Shown piece after piece: positions 36,947-46,011 of a stretch of DNA of 64,000 nt (positions are counted from its first letter, which is position 1; the number at the start of each line of letters is the position of its first letter). The notes under the pieces were generated by a model, which was given only the letters and a program-made list of their open reading frames with translations, ran no database searches and was not told the DNA's origin. Both the position numbers and the translations under genes were made by a program. The stretch covers positions 53,776 through 117,775 of the forward strand of contig JALHNQ010000005.1 of assembly GCA_022843405.1 (NCBI GenBank), in the 5' to 3' direction. The DNA comes from Methylocystis sp. (GTDB taxonomy: Bacteria > Pseudomonadota > Alphaproteobacteria > Rhizobiales > Beijerinckiaceae).

Positions 36947-37873
36947 TCATGCTAATGTCACGCCCTTCGCAAGCCTGCGACCGCGCGCGAATTCGCCAAA
37001 ATCCATCTCGCCCTTGCCGGCGCGCTGCACGCGCAAGAGCCTCAGCGCGCCCGCGCCGCAGGCGATAAGGCCCTCGTCGTCGAGGGCGGCGCCCGGCTTT
37101 CCCGCTCTCTCTTCGACGCGCGTGTGCAAGACTTTCACACGCTCCATGCCATGGCCGAGGTCGGCCTCGAAAAACGCGCCCGGAAAGGGTGAGAGCCCGC
37201 GCACGAGATTGTGCAGCTCTTGCGCTGGGCGGCGCCAGTCGATCCGCGCCTCGCCCTTTTCGATCTTTTGCGCATAGCAGGCGCCCTCCTCGCACTGCGG
37301 CGTGTAACGCAATTCGCCTGTCGCCAGCAGATCGAGCGCTTGCGCCATCAGCGGCGCGCCGAGTTCGGCGAGACGGTCGTGCAACTCGCCCGCCGTCATC
37401 TCGGCGCCGATCGGGATCTTCGCGGTCAGGGCGACGGGACCGGTGTCGAGACCGGCCTCCATCTTCATCACCATGACGCCGCTCTCGGCGTCACCCGCCA
37501 TGATGGCGCGCTGAATCGGCGCGGCGCCGCGCCAGCGGGGGAGAAGCGAGCCGTGAAGATTGAGGCAGCCATATCGCGGCGCATCGAGAATCGGCTGAGG
37601 CAGCAGCAGGCCATAGGCGGCGACGACCGCGACATCGGCCTCAAGCGCGGTGAATTCCGCCTGCGCCTCGGCGCTTTTGAGGCTTTTCGGCGTGCGGACG
37701 GGAAGTCCGAGGCGCTCCGCCAGCAGGTGGACGGCGGATTTTTTCTCGGCCATGCCGCGCCCGGCGGGACGCGGCGGCTGCGTATAAACCGCTACGACCT
37801 CGTGGCCACGCGAGACGATTTCCGTCAGCAGACAGGCTGCGAATTCCGGCGTGCCCATGAAGACGACGCGCAT
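36947..37873 (-). CDS. fmt: Methionyl-tRNA formyltransferase
   Basis: It formylates initiator Met-tRNA using 10-formyl-tetrahydrofolate. The 308-residue protein starts [14 protein letters not shown] and carries the catalytic [20 protein letters not shown] with Asn, His, and later Asp in GLDTGP; the C-terminal OB-like domain follows [14 protein letters not shown]. The ATG at 37873 gives the usual N-terminus; another start four codons earlier is possible. It is 15 bases downstream of def. Confidence 0.95.
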   Translation of the reverse strand: MRVVFMGTPEFAACLLTEIVSRGHEVVAVYTQPPRPAGRGMAEKKSAVHLLAERLGLPVRTPKSLKSAEAQAEFTALEADVAVVAAYGLLLPQPILDAPRYGCLNLHGSLLPRWRGAAPIQRAIMAGDAESGVMVMKMEAGLDTGPVALTAKIPIGAEMTAGELHDRLAELGAPLMAQALDLLATGELRYTPQCEEGACYAQKIEKGEARIDWRRPAQELHNLVRGLSPFPGAFFEADLGHGMERVKVLHTRVEERAGKPGAALDDEGLIACGAGALRLLRVQRAGKGEMDFGEFARGRRLAKGVTLA

Positions 37874-37888
37874 GCCATCGCGCAATCG

Positions 37889-38455
37889 TCAGGCCTCGGC
37901 CTGTTCCGACTGGCGCTCCGTAGCGGCGCGGCGCTGGGCGGCGATTTCGTCATAGCGCGCCGCCTTGTTGAACTTCTTGACCACGCGCTCGCGCTTCAAG
38001 CGCGACAGATGGTCGATGAAGAGGCCGCCTTCGAGATGATCCAGCTCATGCTGAACCACTGTGGCGAGCAGCCCTTCGGCGTCGAATTCCTGGATCGCGC
38101 CTTCACGGTCGAGATGGCGCAGGCGCACCCGCGCCGGCCGCTTCACGTCCTCGTAATAGTCGGGCACCGAGAGGCAGCCCTCCTGATAGACGCTTAAGTC
38201 CTCCGACGCCCAGACGATTTCCGGGTTGATGAGGAAGAGAGGGGATCGCGTCTCCTCGGTCTTGCCGATGTCGACGACGACGATGCGCTTCGCCACGGCG
38301 ACCTGGATCGCCGCAAGGCCGATGCCGGGCGCTTCGTACATCGTCTCCAGCATGTCGTCGAGCAGACGCCGCACCGCGTCGTCGACCCGGTCGACCGGTT
38401 CGGAGACTTTCCGCAGCAGCGGATCCGGAAGCGTGATGATCGGCAGAATGGCCAT
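37889..38455 (-). CDS. def: Peptide deformylase
   Basis: This metalloenzyme removes the formyl group from nascent proteins. The 188-residue protein has all three signature motifs: GIGLAA at 44-49, EGCLS at 92-96 and the metal-binding HELDH at 136-140. The C-terminal tail is basic, then Glu/Ala-rich. The ATG at 38455 gives MAILPIITLPDPLLR, the canonical N-terminus; the frame is open upstream but non-homologous. It is first in def-fmt-truA. Confidence 0.95.
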   Translation of the reverse strand: MAILPIITLPDPLLRKVSEPVDRVDDAVRRLLDDMLETMYEAPGIGLAAIQVAVAKRIVVVDIGKTEETRSPLFLINPEIVWASEDLSVYQEGCLSVPDYYEDVKRPARVRLRHLDREGAIQEFDAEGLLATVVQHELDHLEGGLFIDHLSRLKRERVVKKFNKAARYDEIAAQRRAATERQSEQAEA

Positions 38456-38624
38456 TGATGTTCGCCGTGGCTCTTTACGTTTCCATGAGATAGGCGCGCT
38501 TGGAGCGTGCGTCAAATCCAAAGCAGACCATGCGTCTTTGCCAAGCCGCCAAAGCCGGCTAACATGAAGGCGTAAAGAGCGATCGCCGCCGCGCGGAGGC
38601 GGCGCGCCATCGGGAGCGCGCGCC

Positions 38625-39185
38625 ATGTCCTTGCTGATTTTTCTGGGGCTCATCGCCGCCGTCGCCTTCTGGCTGGTCGGCGTCTACAACGGCCTCGTGT
38701 CACTGCGCCAGCGCAGCAAACAGGCCTTCTCCGACGTCAACGTGCAGCTCAAGCAGCGCCACGACCTCGTGCCCAATCTCGTCGAGACGGTGAAAGGCTA
38801 CGCCACGCATGAGAAAAGCACGCTCGAAGACGTGGTCAAGGCGCGCAACGCCGCCGTGTCCGCGCAGGGTCCGGCGCAGCAGGGCGCCGCCGAAGGCGTA
38901 TTGACCGGGGCGCTCTCACGGCTGATCGCGCTCTCCGAATCCTACCCGGACCTGAAGGCGAACCAGAACTTCCAGCAGTTGCAGAGCGAATTGTCGGACA
39001 TCGAGAACAAGATTTCCGCGGCGCGGCGATTCCTCAACAACACCGTGGCCGAATACAACGCCACGCGGGAAGGCTTTCCGGGTTTCCTCATCGCGCAGCG
39101 CTTCGGCTTCGAGCCGCTCGACTATTTCGAGCTCGACGAGGCGCAGCAGCGGGCGATCGAAACCGCGCCGAAAGTGGAGTTTTAG
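38625..39185 (+). CDS. LemA-family membrane protein
   Basis: The 186-residue protein has one N-terminal membrane segment (LLIFLGLIAAVAFWLVG), then a long helical coiled-coil-like domain. VYNGLVSLRQRSKQAFSDVN and QRHDLVPNLVETVKGYA are the LemA signature, and YNATREGFPGFLIAQRFGF closes it. The function is poorly known. LemA genes often sit before an M48 protease or TPM-domain gene, as here. It is divergent from def. Confidence 0.9.
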   Translation: MSLLIFLGLIAAVAFWLVGVYNGLVSLRQRSKQAFSDVNVQLKQRHDLVPNLVETVKGYATHEKSTLEDVVKARNAAVSAQGPAQQGAAEGVLTGALSRLIALSESYPDLKANQNFQQLQSELSDIENKISAARRFLNNTVAEYNATREGFPGFLIAQRFGFEPLDYFELDEAQQRAIETAPKVEF

Positions 39186-39204
39186 GCGCGCGCGAGCGAA
39201 AGCT

Positions 39205-39314
39205 GTCATTCCCGACAAGCGCAAGGGCTGCTCGGGAATCCAGATTCAGCAGAACGCAGTTCGAGTTCCTCCTGGATTGCCCGATCGCGCGCGTATTGCG
39301 CGCTTCGGGAACGA
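39205..39314. repeat. Imperfect palindromic GTCATTCCCGA repeat
   Basis: It begins GTCATTCCCGA and ends TCGGGAACGAC, with an inner TCGGGAATCCAG matched imperfectly by CTGGATTGCCCGA. It fills the gap between lemA-like and M48 genes and is a second palindromic repeat type, distinct from the GTCATTGCGAGCGAA family. Confidence 0.65.
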
Positions 39315-39340
39315 CAGCGGCGACTTTGGCGGAAAATACC

Positions 39341-40474
39341 ATGTTCAAAGCCTACGGTCTTTACTCCTACATTCGCGCCAATGAGCTGCGCTCGGCCTTC
39401 CTGCTCGCCGGCTTCGTCATTCTATTGCTGGCGCTGATGTTCTCCTTTGCGCTGCTGATCGAAGCGATGAGCGCGCATCCTGGCGCGCCTTTCGATTACA
39501 TTCTTGCGCTCGCCGTCGATGATTTGAAGCGCGGCTGGCCGATCGGCGTCATTGTGGCGGGAATCTGGTTCTTCATCGCCTATCTCTTCCACCAGAAGAT
39601 GATCGACTTCGCGACAGGCGCGGTGCCTCTGTCGCGCGCGGAATCCCCTCGAATATACAATCTGCTCGAAAATCTTTGCATCTCGCGCGGCGTGCCGATC
39701 CCGGCCCTGCAGATCATCGAGAGCGACGCGCTCAACGCCTACGCCTCCGGGCTGAAAGAAGGACAATATAAGATCGCGGTGACCCGCGGTCTGACGCGCT
39801 ATCTGACCGACGCCGAACTGGAAGCCGTGCTCGGGCATGAATTGACCCACATCCGCAACCGCGACGCCCAGCTTCTCGTGATCGCGGTGATTTTCGCCGG
39901 CATTTTCGCCTTCGTCGCCGATCTGACGATTCGCCGCTGGGATTTTCCGTTTGGCTTCTCGCCGCACCGTCCGGAACGCGACGATGGCCGAAGAGGCAAT
40001 GGCGGCGCGGCCCTCGCCATTCTCGTCGCGCTGTTCATCATCGCGCTGAGCTGGGGCGCTTCGGTGCTGATCCGCTTCGCGCTGTCGCGTTCGCGCGAAT
40101 TCCTCGCCGACGCCGGCAGCGTCGAACTGACCAAGAACCCCGACGCGATGATTTCGGCGCTGCGCAAGATCGAAGCGCATGCGGCGATTCCCGCCATGCC
40201 GTCGCGCATGCAGTATTTCTTTATCGAATCGCCGGCGCTTCACCCCGGGTGGGGCTGGTTCGCCACTCATCCGAGCGTCGACGCGCGCGTCGCGGCGCTG
40301 ATCAAATTCGCCGGCGGGCGGGACGTATCGGTTGAAGTAGAAGGACAGGCGCTGTCCGAATCGATCGACGCGCCGCGCCAAGCTGAACACGAAGCCGAAA
40401 CCGCCTTCTTGCCCGGGGACGGACGCCCGCCGCTGTCGTCGCCTCAAGGTCCGTGGGGAAGCGCCGGCCGCTGA
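39341..40474 (+). CDS. M48-family (HtpX-like) membrane zinc metalloprotease
   Basis: The 377-residue protein has two N-terminal membrane segments (about 18-42 and 67-85), the zinc motif HELTH at 166-170 (HExxH), a further membrane stretch (FAGIFAFVADLTI) and another near 230-250. The third zinc ligand is likely the glutamate in SREFLADAGSVEL. This is the layout of HtpX-like quality-control proteases acting on membrane proteins. The ATG at 39341 begins MFKAYGLYSYIRAN. It follows LemA on the same strand with a palindrome between. Confidence 0.88.
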   Translation: MFKAYGLYSYIRANELRSAFLLAGFVILLLALMFSFALLIEAMSAHPGAPFDYILALAVDDLKRGWPIGVIVAGIWFFIAYLFHQKMIDFATGAVPLSRAESPRIYNLLENLCISRGVPIPALQIIESDALNAYASGLKEGQYKIAVTRGLTRYLTDAELEAVLGHELTHIRNRDAQLLVIAVIFAGIFAFVADLTIRRWDFPFGFSPHRPERDDGRRGNGGAALAILVALFIIALSWGASVLIRFALSRSREFLADAGSVELTKNPDAMISALRKIEAHAAIPAMPSRMQYFFIESPALHPGWGWFATHPSVDARVAALIKFAGGRDVSVEVEGQALSESIDAPRQAEHEAETAFLPGDGRPPLSSPQGPWGSAGR

Positions 40475-40707
40475 TCGGCGGCGAGGTATTCTGTCTCCGC
40501 GAAATCAGCGCCGCGCTTCATAATTAAACTAAATCCAAAGTAGAAACATAGATCATTACACTTATTCCAAAACATATGATTTTTATCAGTACTGAACATG
40601 CGATACGCTATGCGTGTCATTGGCGGCGTTTATCAATAGAGGGGCTGTTGGGACCTTTGCGCTGACCGCTGATCTTGACCATTAAATTTCGCGGACGAGG
40701 CGCGGGC

Positions 40708-41190
40708 ATGAGCATCACGGTTATCTTTGGTTCCGACGGCGGCGCGACCAAGGGGGTAGCTTCCAAAATTTCGAAAAAGTGCCAAGGGCGGTCGGTCGAC
40801 ATCAAGGACGCCACGATGGACGACTTCGAGAATTGCCATCTGCTGATCCTGGGGTCGCCCACCTATGGCGACGGCACCCTGCAGACGGATTGGGAAGCGA
40901 ACATCGACAAGCTGCGCAGCGCCAATCTGAAGGGCAAGAAAGTCGCCCTGTTCGGCACCGGCGACCAGCAGACCTATCCGCTGTCCTTCGTCGACGCGAT
41001 GGGCATCCTCTACGACGAGGTGTCGGCGCTCGGCGCCGAGGTGATCGGTTTCACCGAAACCGCCGGCTATGACTATGTCGGCTCCACCGCCGAGCGGGAC
41101 GGCAAGTTCGTCGGCCTCGCGCTCGACCAGGACACCCAGTCCGGCATGACCGAAAAAAGAGTGACCGCATGGCTGAGCCAGTTACTTTAA
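40708..41190 (+). CDS. Flavodoxin
   Basis: This FMN-binding electron carrier has 160 residues and begins MSITVIFGSDGGATKGVASK, where the phosphate loop is a GSDGGATK variant of the usual GSxTGxT. SPTYGDGTLQTDW and FGTGDQQTYPLSFVDAMG are the two isoalloxazine loops. It is a long-chain type judged by length. The flanking intergenic stretch (40475-40707) is AT-rich and contains a perfect TCAGTACTGA palindrome (40586-40595) that could be an operator. It overlaps the next gene by 22 bases. Confidence 0.9.
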   Translation: MSITVIFGSDGGATKGVASKISKKCQGRSVDIKDATMDDFENCHLLILGSPTYGDGTLQTDWEANIDKLRSANLKGKKVALFGTGDQQTYPLSFVDAMGILYDEVSALGAEVIGFTETAGYDYVGSTAERDGKFVGLALDQDTQSGMTEKRVTAWLSQLL

Positions 41191-41597
41191 TCTACGACGG
41201 CGCTCCGTCGCTGTCGCCGCATCGGTCTGTCGAAGCAGCGCCTGTGCTGCGGCTCTTACACCACCATATTTACGAATATGGGAGAGGCGTTCGCGGCCTG
41301 TTTCTGATGACCGTCAGCCGTCAGGAACTGGAGCTGGCGCTCCACAAGTTAAATGCGCAAGGCATGCATCACTTCGTGCAGGAGCTCAGCCCGGTCAAGG
41401 CGAACCTTTTCTTTGGACGGCCCGCCTTCGTCGCCGTGGCGCGCGCCATCGTCACGCGTCCGCTAAATGCGCTCACGGCGGAGGAAGACTTTATGCTCGG
41501 CACGCTGCTCGGCTATGACCGCGAGCAGCAGTGCCGCCGCTTCCTTACCCGCTCCGGTCGGCGCGCGCCGGAGGAGCCGCCTCTGGCGGTTGAATGA
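41169..41597 (+). CDS. DUF2023-like protein coupled to flavodoxin
   Basis: The 142-residue protein has LRLLHHHIYEYGRGVRGLFL, which matches the HHIYE-x-x-K/R-G-x-R pattern of DUF2023, a family of unknown function often found next to flavodoxin genes. The start overlaps the flavodoxin 3' end by 22 bases, implying translational coupling. No signal peptide or cofactor motif is visible; the N-terminal 20 residues are variable and the family core begins about residue 22. It probably works with the flavodoxin, perhaps under iron limitation; this is inference. Confidence 0.68.
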   Translation: MAEPVTLIYDGAPSLSPHRSVEAAPVLRLLHHHIYEYGRGVRGLFLMTVSRQELELALHKLNAQGMHHFVQELSPVKANLFFGRPAFVAVARAIVTRPLNALTAEEDFMLGTLLGYDREQQCRRFLTRSGRRAPEEPPLAVE

Positions 41598-41648
41598 TCA
41601 AAGAACGGCGGCGCCTGTTCGGAACCCGCGGCAATCGTGAGCCGCTGC

Positions 41649-41996
41649 TTAGCGGTCTGCACCGTCGTCCGACGCGTGGCGCGGATTCTTTTCGGTCAGA
41701 ACGACCTCGAAACCCTCGAACTCGGGACCGCCAATATAAAGATGGCGGTTCTGGCCAGCGTTTTTGTGGGCCTCCCGAAAATGTTCGGAATGCGTCCAGT
41801 CCACAAAATGCTGCCGGGTCTCCCACAGCGCATGCGACGCATAGAGAATGTGGTCTTCCCGCTCGGGCCCTTTGAGCAGATGGAAGACGATGAATCCGGG
41901 CCGCTCCTGAAGCCGGGACTGACGCGACCGCCAGATCTCTTCGAAAGCCTGTTCCTCTCCCTTGACGATCCTGAAGCGGTTCATCGCGATAAACAT
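41649..41996 (-). CDS. IsdG/HmuQ-like haem-degrading monooxygenase (ABM domain)
   Basis: The 115-residue single-domain protein begins MFIAMNRFRIVKGEEQAFEE and continues SRLQERPGFIVFHLLKG, a close fit to the small ABM-fold haem oxygenases (IsdG, HmuQ/HmuD) of rhizobia. Candidate active-site residues are the Asn in MNRF, His in YASHALWET and Trp in VDWTHSEHF. A GGAGA lies before the ATG at 41996. It converges on the flavodoxin-DUF2023 pair, so an iron/haem theme is plausible here. Confidence 0.78.
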   Translation of the reverse strand: MFIAMNRFRIVKGEEQAFEEIWRSRQSRLQERPGFIVFHLLKGPEREDHILYASHALWETRQHFVDWTHSEHFREAHKNAGQNRHLYIGGPEFEGFEVVLTEKNPRHASDDGADR

Positions 41997-42090
41997 GATT
42001 CGTCTCCTGTCGCTGTCCTGGAGTTTCGACCGCCATCCTTAGCATCGGCCAAGCGAGCGGAAAAAAGCAAAGGCGTCACCGCGTCGTCCG

Positions 42091-43014
42091 TCACCGTCGC
42101 TTCGCGAAACCATTGCGCGGCGCCGCCAACCGCGCGGTCGCCGCAGCGACCCGCGCCTTCAAGAATTCCATCGCCTTTGCGCGCGACTCGCGCGCTTCGG
42201 GCAGAAAGCTCATCAGCTGCCAAGCGTGAGGGACGCAGGGCCACATTTCGAGCCTTGCGTCGACGCCCGCCTGCCGCGCGCGCGCGACAAGCCGCGTCGA
42301 GTCGTCCCTCAACGCTTCATCCGCGCCGACATGAACGAGCATCGGCGGCAGGCCGGAAAGATCGGCGTAGATCGGCGACGCAAGCGGATGTCGCGCGCTT
42401 TGGCGTCCGAGCGCCGCTCTCGCGCCGAGCAATATGTCCTTGCGCGTGAACAGAGGGTCGCGCGCTTCGTTCTCGCGCATCGAGGCGCCGCTCGCGGCGA
42501 AATCGACCCAGGGCGAGGACAGCGCCGCAGCGGCTGGCGCCGGCAGGCCCTCGTCGCGGATGCGCAGCATCAACGAAACCGCAAGCCCGCCGCCGGCGGA
42601 GTCTCCGACAATGACGAAAGGCCCCGGCCGCGCCTCGGCGAAGGCTTTGTAGGCGCGCAATACATCTTCGAGCGCGGCGGGAAAGACATGTTCGGGAGCA
42701 AGCCGATAGGCCGGCGTGAAGACATCGAAGCCGGCGCGGGCGAATGCGCGGGCGGCGTAGCGAAACAGCCGCGGCGAGCCGATCAGAAATGCGCCGCCGT
42801 GAAGATAGAACAGCGTTGCGACGGCGCCGCTTGAAGCGGGAATCCAGTCGCCGGGAATTTGCGGCGCGAAGGGCGCTCGCCGTTCGGGCGAGAATGTTTC
42901 GACCACCGCCTGAAGACGGCGCAGAGGCGCCGTCAGCGATCGGATGCGCGGCTTGACGAACCGGCGCAGGAAGGCGACGGTTCGCCGCGTCGCCGCGCTC
43001 GGGGCGGCGCTCAT
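42091..43014 (-). CDS. Acetyl-esterase-type alpha/beta hydrolase (HSL family)
   Basis: The 307-residue protein has the HSL-family oxyanion motif LHGGAFLIGS and nucleophile GDSAGGGLAVSL. The acid is expected in VHVGADEALRDDSTRL and the histidine in PCVPHAWQLM. It is probably a cytoplasmic esterase for short acyl esters; the substrate is unknown. Its start overlaps the Sel1-gene stop by four bases, making it the last gene of the argH-thiE-Sel1 chain. Confidence 0.87.
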   Translation of the reverse strand: MSAAPSAATRRTVAFLRRFVKPRIRSLTAPLRRLQAVVETFSPERRAPFAPQIPGDWIPASSGAVATLFYLHGGAFLIGSPRLFRYAARAFARAGFDVFTPAYRLAPEHVFPAALEDVLRAYKAFAEARPGPFVIVGDSAGGGLAVSLMLRIRDEGLPAPAAAALSSPWVDFAASGASMRENEARDPLFTRKDILLGARAALGRQSARHPLASPIYADLSGLPPMLVHVGADEALRDDSTRLVARARQAGVDARLEMWPCVPHAWQLMSFLPEARESRAKAMEFLKARVAAATARLAAPRNGFAKRR

Positions 43015-43883
43015 TTACCCGCGGCTGGCTTCGCCGGTTCGGCCGCGCTCGAGAAATTGTCGAGCGAAGGATCGTTCAGCCCAGCTTCGCGCGCCTTGTC
43101 CCGCCACTGCCGCGCTTCGGCGAGATTGGCCTCGACCCCAAGGCCTTCGGCGAGGATGTGCGCGAGGCGGTTTTGCGCCACGGCGTTGCCCTTCATCGCC
43201 GCTTTGCGAAACCATTGCGCCGCGGCGGCGGTGTCGCGCGGCGCGCCGACGCCGTTGAATTGCAAAACCGCGAATTCGACCATCGCCGGCGCGAAGTCGA
43301 GTTCGGCGGCGCGCTTGAACCATTCGGCGGCCGCGCGATCATCCTTCTGCACACCCCGGCCGGTCTTGTAGAGAACGCCAAGCGCATAAAGCGAGTCCAC
43401 GTTTCCCTTGTCCGCGGCGCGCCGGAAAAAATCCGCCGCTTTGCCGAAGTCGGACGGCGCGCCCTCGTTTTCGAGCGCGAGTTCGCCCAGCAGATGCAGG
43501 GCGGCGGGGTGGTCCTGCGCCGCCGCTTTTTCAAGATAGGCGCGCGCGACGGCGCGGTTCTTCGGCGCGCCGGCGCCATTGAGCGTCGCGGCGCCGTAGA
43601 GATAGGCCGCTTCGCCATTTCCGGCGTCAGCGCCCCGTTTGAACCACTCCATCGCGAGCGAGAGATCGCGCGCCACGCCGGCGCCTTCGAGGTAAAGCTG
43701 GCCGACGAGCGTCAGCGCCGCCGCGTCCTTGGGATTGGCGGCGATGCGTTTCTTCGCCTCCTTCATCGCCGTCGAATAGTCGCCGCGCTGATAGGCGCCG
43801 AAGGCGAGATCGGGCGCCGGCGCATCCGTCGTTGCGCTCCAACCAAGAGCGGGCGTCAACAAGAGAGCCACACAGGCCGTCAT
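43011..43883 (-). CDS. Exported Sel1-repeat protein
   Basis: The 290-residue protein has a signal peptide (VALLLTPALGWSA) and about six Sel1-like repeats of 36 residues (for example GVARDLSLAMEWFKRGADAG and GAPKNRAVARAYLEKAAAQD). Such repeats form a curved alpha-solenoid for protein contacts, in the periplasm here. The frame is open to an ATG at 43997 that overlaps the thiE stop by four bases, but the extra 38 residues are encoded by a palindromic repeat. I prefer 43883, whose ATG is itself part of that repeat. Confidence 0.82.
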   Translation of the reverse strand: MTACVALLLTPALGWSATTDAPAPDLAFGAYQRGDYSTAMKEAKKRIAANPKDAAALTLVGQLYLEGAGVARDLSLAMEWFKRGADAGNGEAAYLYGAATLNGAGAPKNRAVARAYLEKAAAQDHPAALHLLGELALENEGAPSDFGKAADFFRRAADKGNVDSLYALGVLYKTGRGVQKDDRAAAEWFKRAAELDFAPAMVEFAVLQFNGVGAPRDTAAAAQWFRKAAMKGNAVAQNRLAHILAEGLGVEANLAEARQWRDKAREAGLNDPSLDNFSSAAEPAKPAAGK

Positions 43884-43959
43884 TGCGAGCGAAGCGAAGC
43901 AATCCCGCACGCGCCATCCCGCTCCTGGATTGCTTCGGCGCTTCGCGCCTCGCAATGAC
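43879..43959. repeat. Second GTCATTGCGAGCGAA palindromic repeat, in a gene start
   Basis: The arms begin GTCATTGCGAGCGAAGCGAA and end CGCCTCGCAATGAC, with AAGCAATCC/GGATTGCTT inside. It is the same family as 23720-23775. It sits in the 5' end of the Sel1-gene frame and reads in frame as RGAKRRSN...DCFASLAMT, the familiar translation of this repeat type. Confidence 0.82.
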
Positions 43960-43993
43960 GCATTCGTTTCAAAAGGATGAGGACGGCTTTGGG

Positions 43994-44605
43994 TCATTTG
44001 CCTTCTCCCTTGAGCCGCGCCTGCGCTTCAGCCACGGCCGCCGCCGGTCCGCGCGCATCGCTCCAGACGGCGTCGTCGAGCAGGATGAAGTCCGCGCCGG
44101 CTTCGACCAGCGGCGCGATGTCGGCGAGCGTCGCGGCGCGAGCGACGCAGGGCGTCATGAACAGCTCCGCCCACCAGGCGACGCGATCAATCAGCGCGTC
44201 GCGGTCGTGATCCGAAAACATCACATAATCAGCGCCCGCCTCGCCCGCGCGCATCGCGTCGTCGCGCGTTTCGAGATCGCCGGCGCCGACGATATAGCGC
44301 GGCGAGAGTTTCTTCACCGCTTCAGCGAGCGCGTCGCCGCAGCCCGAAACATGTGCGCCGTCGGCGCCGGCGCGCAGCGCGACATTGGGCGGCGCGGCGA
44401 CAAGAACGGCGACATCCTTCGCTTGCGCGACCGGCGCCAGGGCGCGAATGATCGCCTCATTGGCGCGCTCGTCGGCGCCGGCGAAACGAATGAGCAGGCT
44501 CGCGACGTCGCCAGCGCCCAGCGCTTCGTTGAGCGCAGGCGCAAAACCCGCCGCGTCGGCGAGCGGCGGCGTGGCGAGATAGAGTCGCGGCGCGATATCG
44601 TCCAT
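43994..44605 (-). CDS. thiE: Thiamine-phosphate synthase-like protein
   Basis: The 203-residue TIM-barrel protein resembles the rhizobial thiamine-phosphate synthase family (LYLATPP at the start, GADGAHVSGCGDAL, GAGADLETRDDAMRAGEAGADYVMF). ThiE joins hydroxymethylpyrimidine diphosphate with thiazole phosphate. It is divergent from ThiE of enteric bacteria: the phosphate-binding and Mg-binding residues are not all recognisable to me, so a related function is possible. The start shares one base with the argH stop (TGATG). Confidence 0.68.
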   Translation of the reverse strand: MDDIAPRLYLATPPLADAAGFAPALNEALGAGDVASLLIRFAGADERANEAIIRALAPVAQAKDVAVLVAAPPNVALRAGADGAHVSGCGDALAEAVKKLSPRYIVGAGDLETRDDAMRAGEAGADYVMFSDHDRDALIDRVAWWAELFMTPCVARAATLADIAPLVEAGADFILLDDAVWSDARGPAAAVAEAQARLKGEGK

Positions 44606-45987
44606 CAGGCGTTCAGCCTGTCGAGCCAGGATTGCGCGGCGGCGCGCACATTGTCGGGCGCGGTTCCGCCGTAGCTCCTGCGACTTAACACCGACTTCTC
44701 CACGCCGAGCACGTCGAACACTTCGGCGTTGATGCGCGGCTCGACGCTTTGCATCTCTTCGAGCGTCAGCTCCTCCAACCCCGCTCCCCGCGCTTCGGCG
44801 AGCGCCACGATGCGGCCGGTGACGTGGTGCGCCTCGCGAAACGGCAGCGCCAGCGTCCGCACCAGCCAATCGGCGAGATCAGTCGCGGTGGCGTAGCCGG
44901 CGCCGGCCGCCGCCTTCATCCGCGCGCGGTCGATGCGCATGTCGCGGACCATTCCGGCGACGGCGGCGATGCAGAGCGAAAGCGTGTCGAGCGCGTCGAA
45001 AGCGCCTTCCTTATCTTCCTGCATGTCCTTCGAATAGGCGAGCGGCAGGCCTTTCATGACGACCAGCAGCGCGACGAGCGCGCCGATGACGCGGCCGGAT
45101 TTGCCGCGCGCGAGTTCGGCGGCGTCAGGGTTGCGCTTCTGCGGCATGATCGACGAGCCGGTGGTGAATTTGTCGGAAAGCGTGATGAAGCCGAATTGCG
45201 GCGTCGTCCACAGCACGATCTCCTCGGCGAAGCGCGACAGATGGGTCGCGCAGATCGCCGCGGCGCTGAGCGACTCCAGAACGAAGTCGCGATCGGAGAC
45301 GCTGTCGAGCGAATTCGCCGTCGGCCGGTCGAAGCCAAGCGCCCGCGCCGTCATCGCGCGGTCGATCGGAAAGCTCGTGCCGGCGAGCGCCGCCGCGCCG
45401 AGCGGACATTCGTTCAAGCGCGCGCGGGCGTCGCGGAAACGTCCCCTGTCGCGCGCGATCATCTCGACATAGGCGAGAAGATGATGGCCGAGCGTCACCG
45501 GCTGCGCCGACTGGAGATGGGTGAAGCCCGGCATGACGCTCGCCGCCTCTTCCAAGGCGCGCGTCGCCAGTGCGATTTGCAGATCGGCGAGTTCGAGATC
45601 GAGCGCATCTATTTCATCGCGGACGTAAAGGCGAAAATCGGTCGCCACCTGATCGTTGCGCGACCGCGCCGTGTGCAGGCGGCCCGCCGCCGGGCCGATC
45701 AGCGCCGCAAGCCGCGACTCGACGTTCATGTGAATGTCTTCGAGCGCGCGCGAAAATTCGAAACGCTCGCTTTCGATTTCCTCTTTGATCCGCTCCAGCC
45801 CTTCAATAATTTTCGCCGCATCCTCGCGCGAAACGATCCCCGTTTCGGCCAGCATGGCGACATGGGCGAGCGAGCCGCGGACGTCCTGCAGGCCGAGGCG
45901 CTTGTCGAAGTCGATCGAGACGTTGATCGCCTCCAGAACCGCGTCGGTTGCGCTTTGGAAGCGTCCGCCCCATATCTTGCTCGTCAT
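44605..45987 (-). CDS. argH: Argininosuccinate lyase
   Basis: It cleaves argininosuccinate to arginine and fumarate, the last step of arginine synthesis. The 460-residue protein of the fumarase/aspartase superfamily has [16 protein letters not shown], the [17 protein letters not shown] histidine region and the signature [12 protein letters not shown]. It starts [18 protein letters not shown]. It heads a chain of four genes linked by one- or four-base overlaps. It is divergent from tlpA with only 24 bases between start codons, so the two promoters overlap coding sequence. Confidence 0.96.
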   Translation of the reverse strand: MTSKIWGGRFQSATDAVLEAINVSIDFDKRLGLQDVRGSLAHVAMLAETGIVSREDAAKIIEGLERIKEEIESERFEFSRALEDIHMNVESRLAALIGPAAGRLHTARSRNDQVATDFRLYVRDEIDALDLELADLQIALATRALEEAASVMPGFTHLQSAQPVTLGHHLLAYVEMIARDRGRFRDARARLNECPLGAAALAGTSFPIDRAMTARALGFDRPTANSLDSVSDRDFVLESLSAAAICATHLSRFAEEIVLWTTPQFGFITLSDKFTTGSSIMPQKRNPDAAELARGKSGRVIGALVALLVVMKGLPLAYSKDMQEDKEGAFDALDTLSLCIAAVAGMVRDMRIDRARMKAAAGAGYATATDLADWLVRTLALPFREAHHVTGRIVALAEARGAGLEELTLEEMQSVEPRINAEVFDVLGVEKSVLSRRSYGGTAPDNVRAAAQSWLDRLNA

Positions 45988-46011
45988 TTTTAGCCCCGGA
46001 GCCTGCGCCCG

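Noticed and set aside
40620..40707. Sigma-54 (nif-type) promoter before the flavodoxin
   Set aside because: TTGGGACCTTTGC was considered, but the GG to GC spacing is too short for a -24/-12 element.
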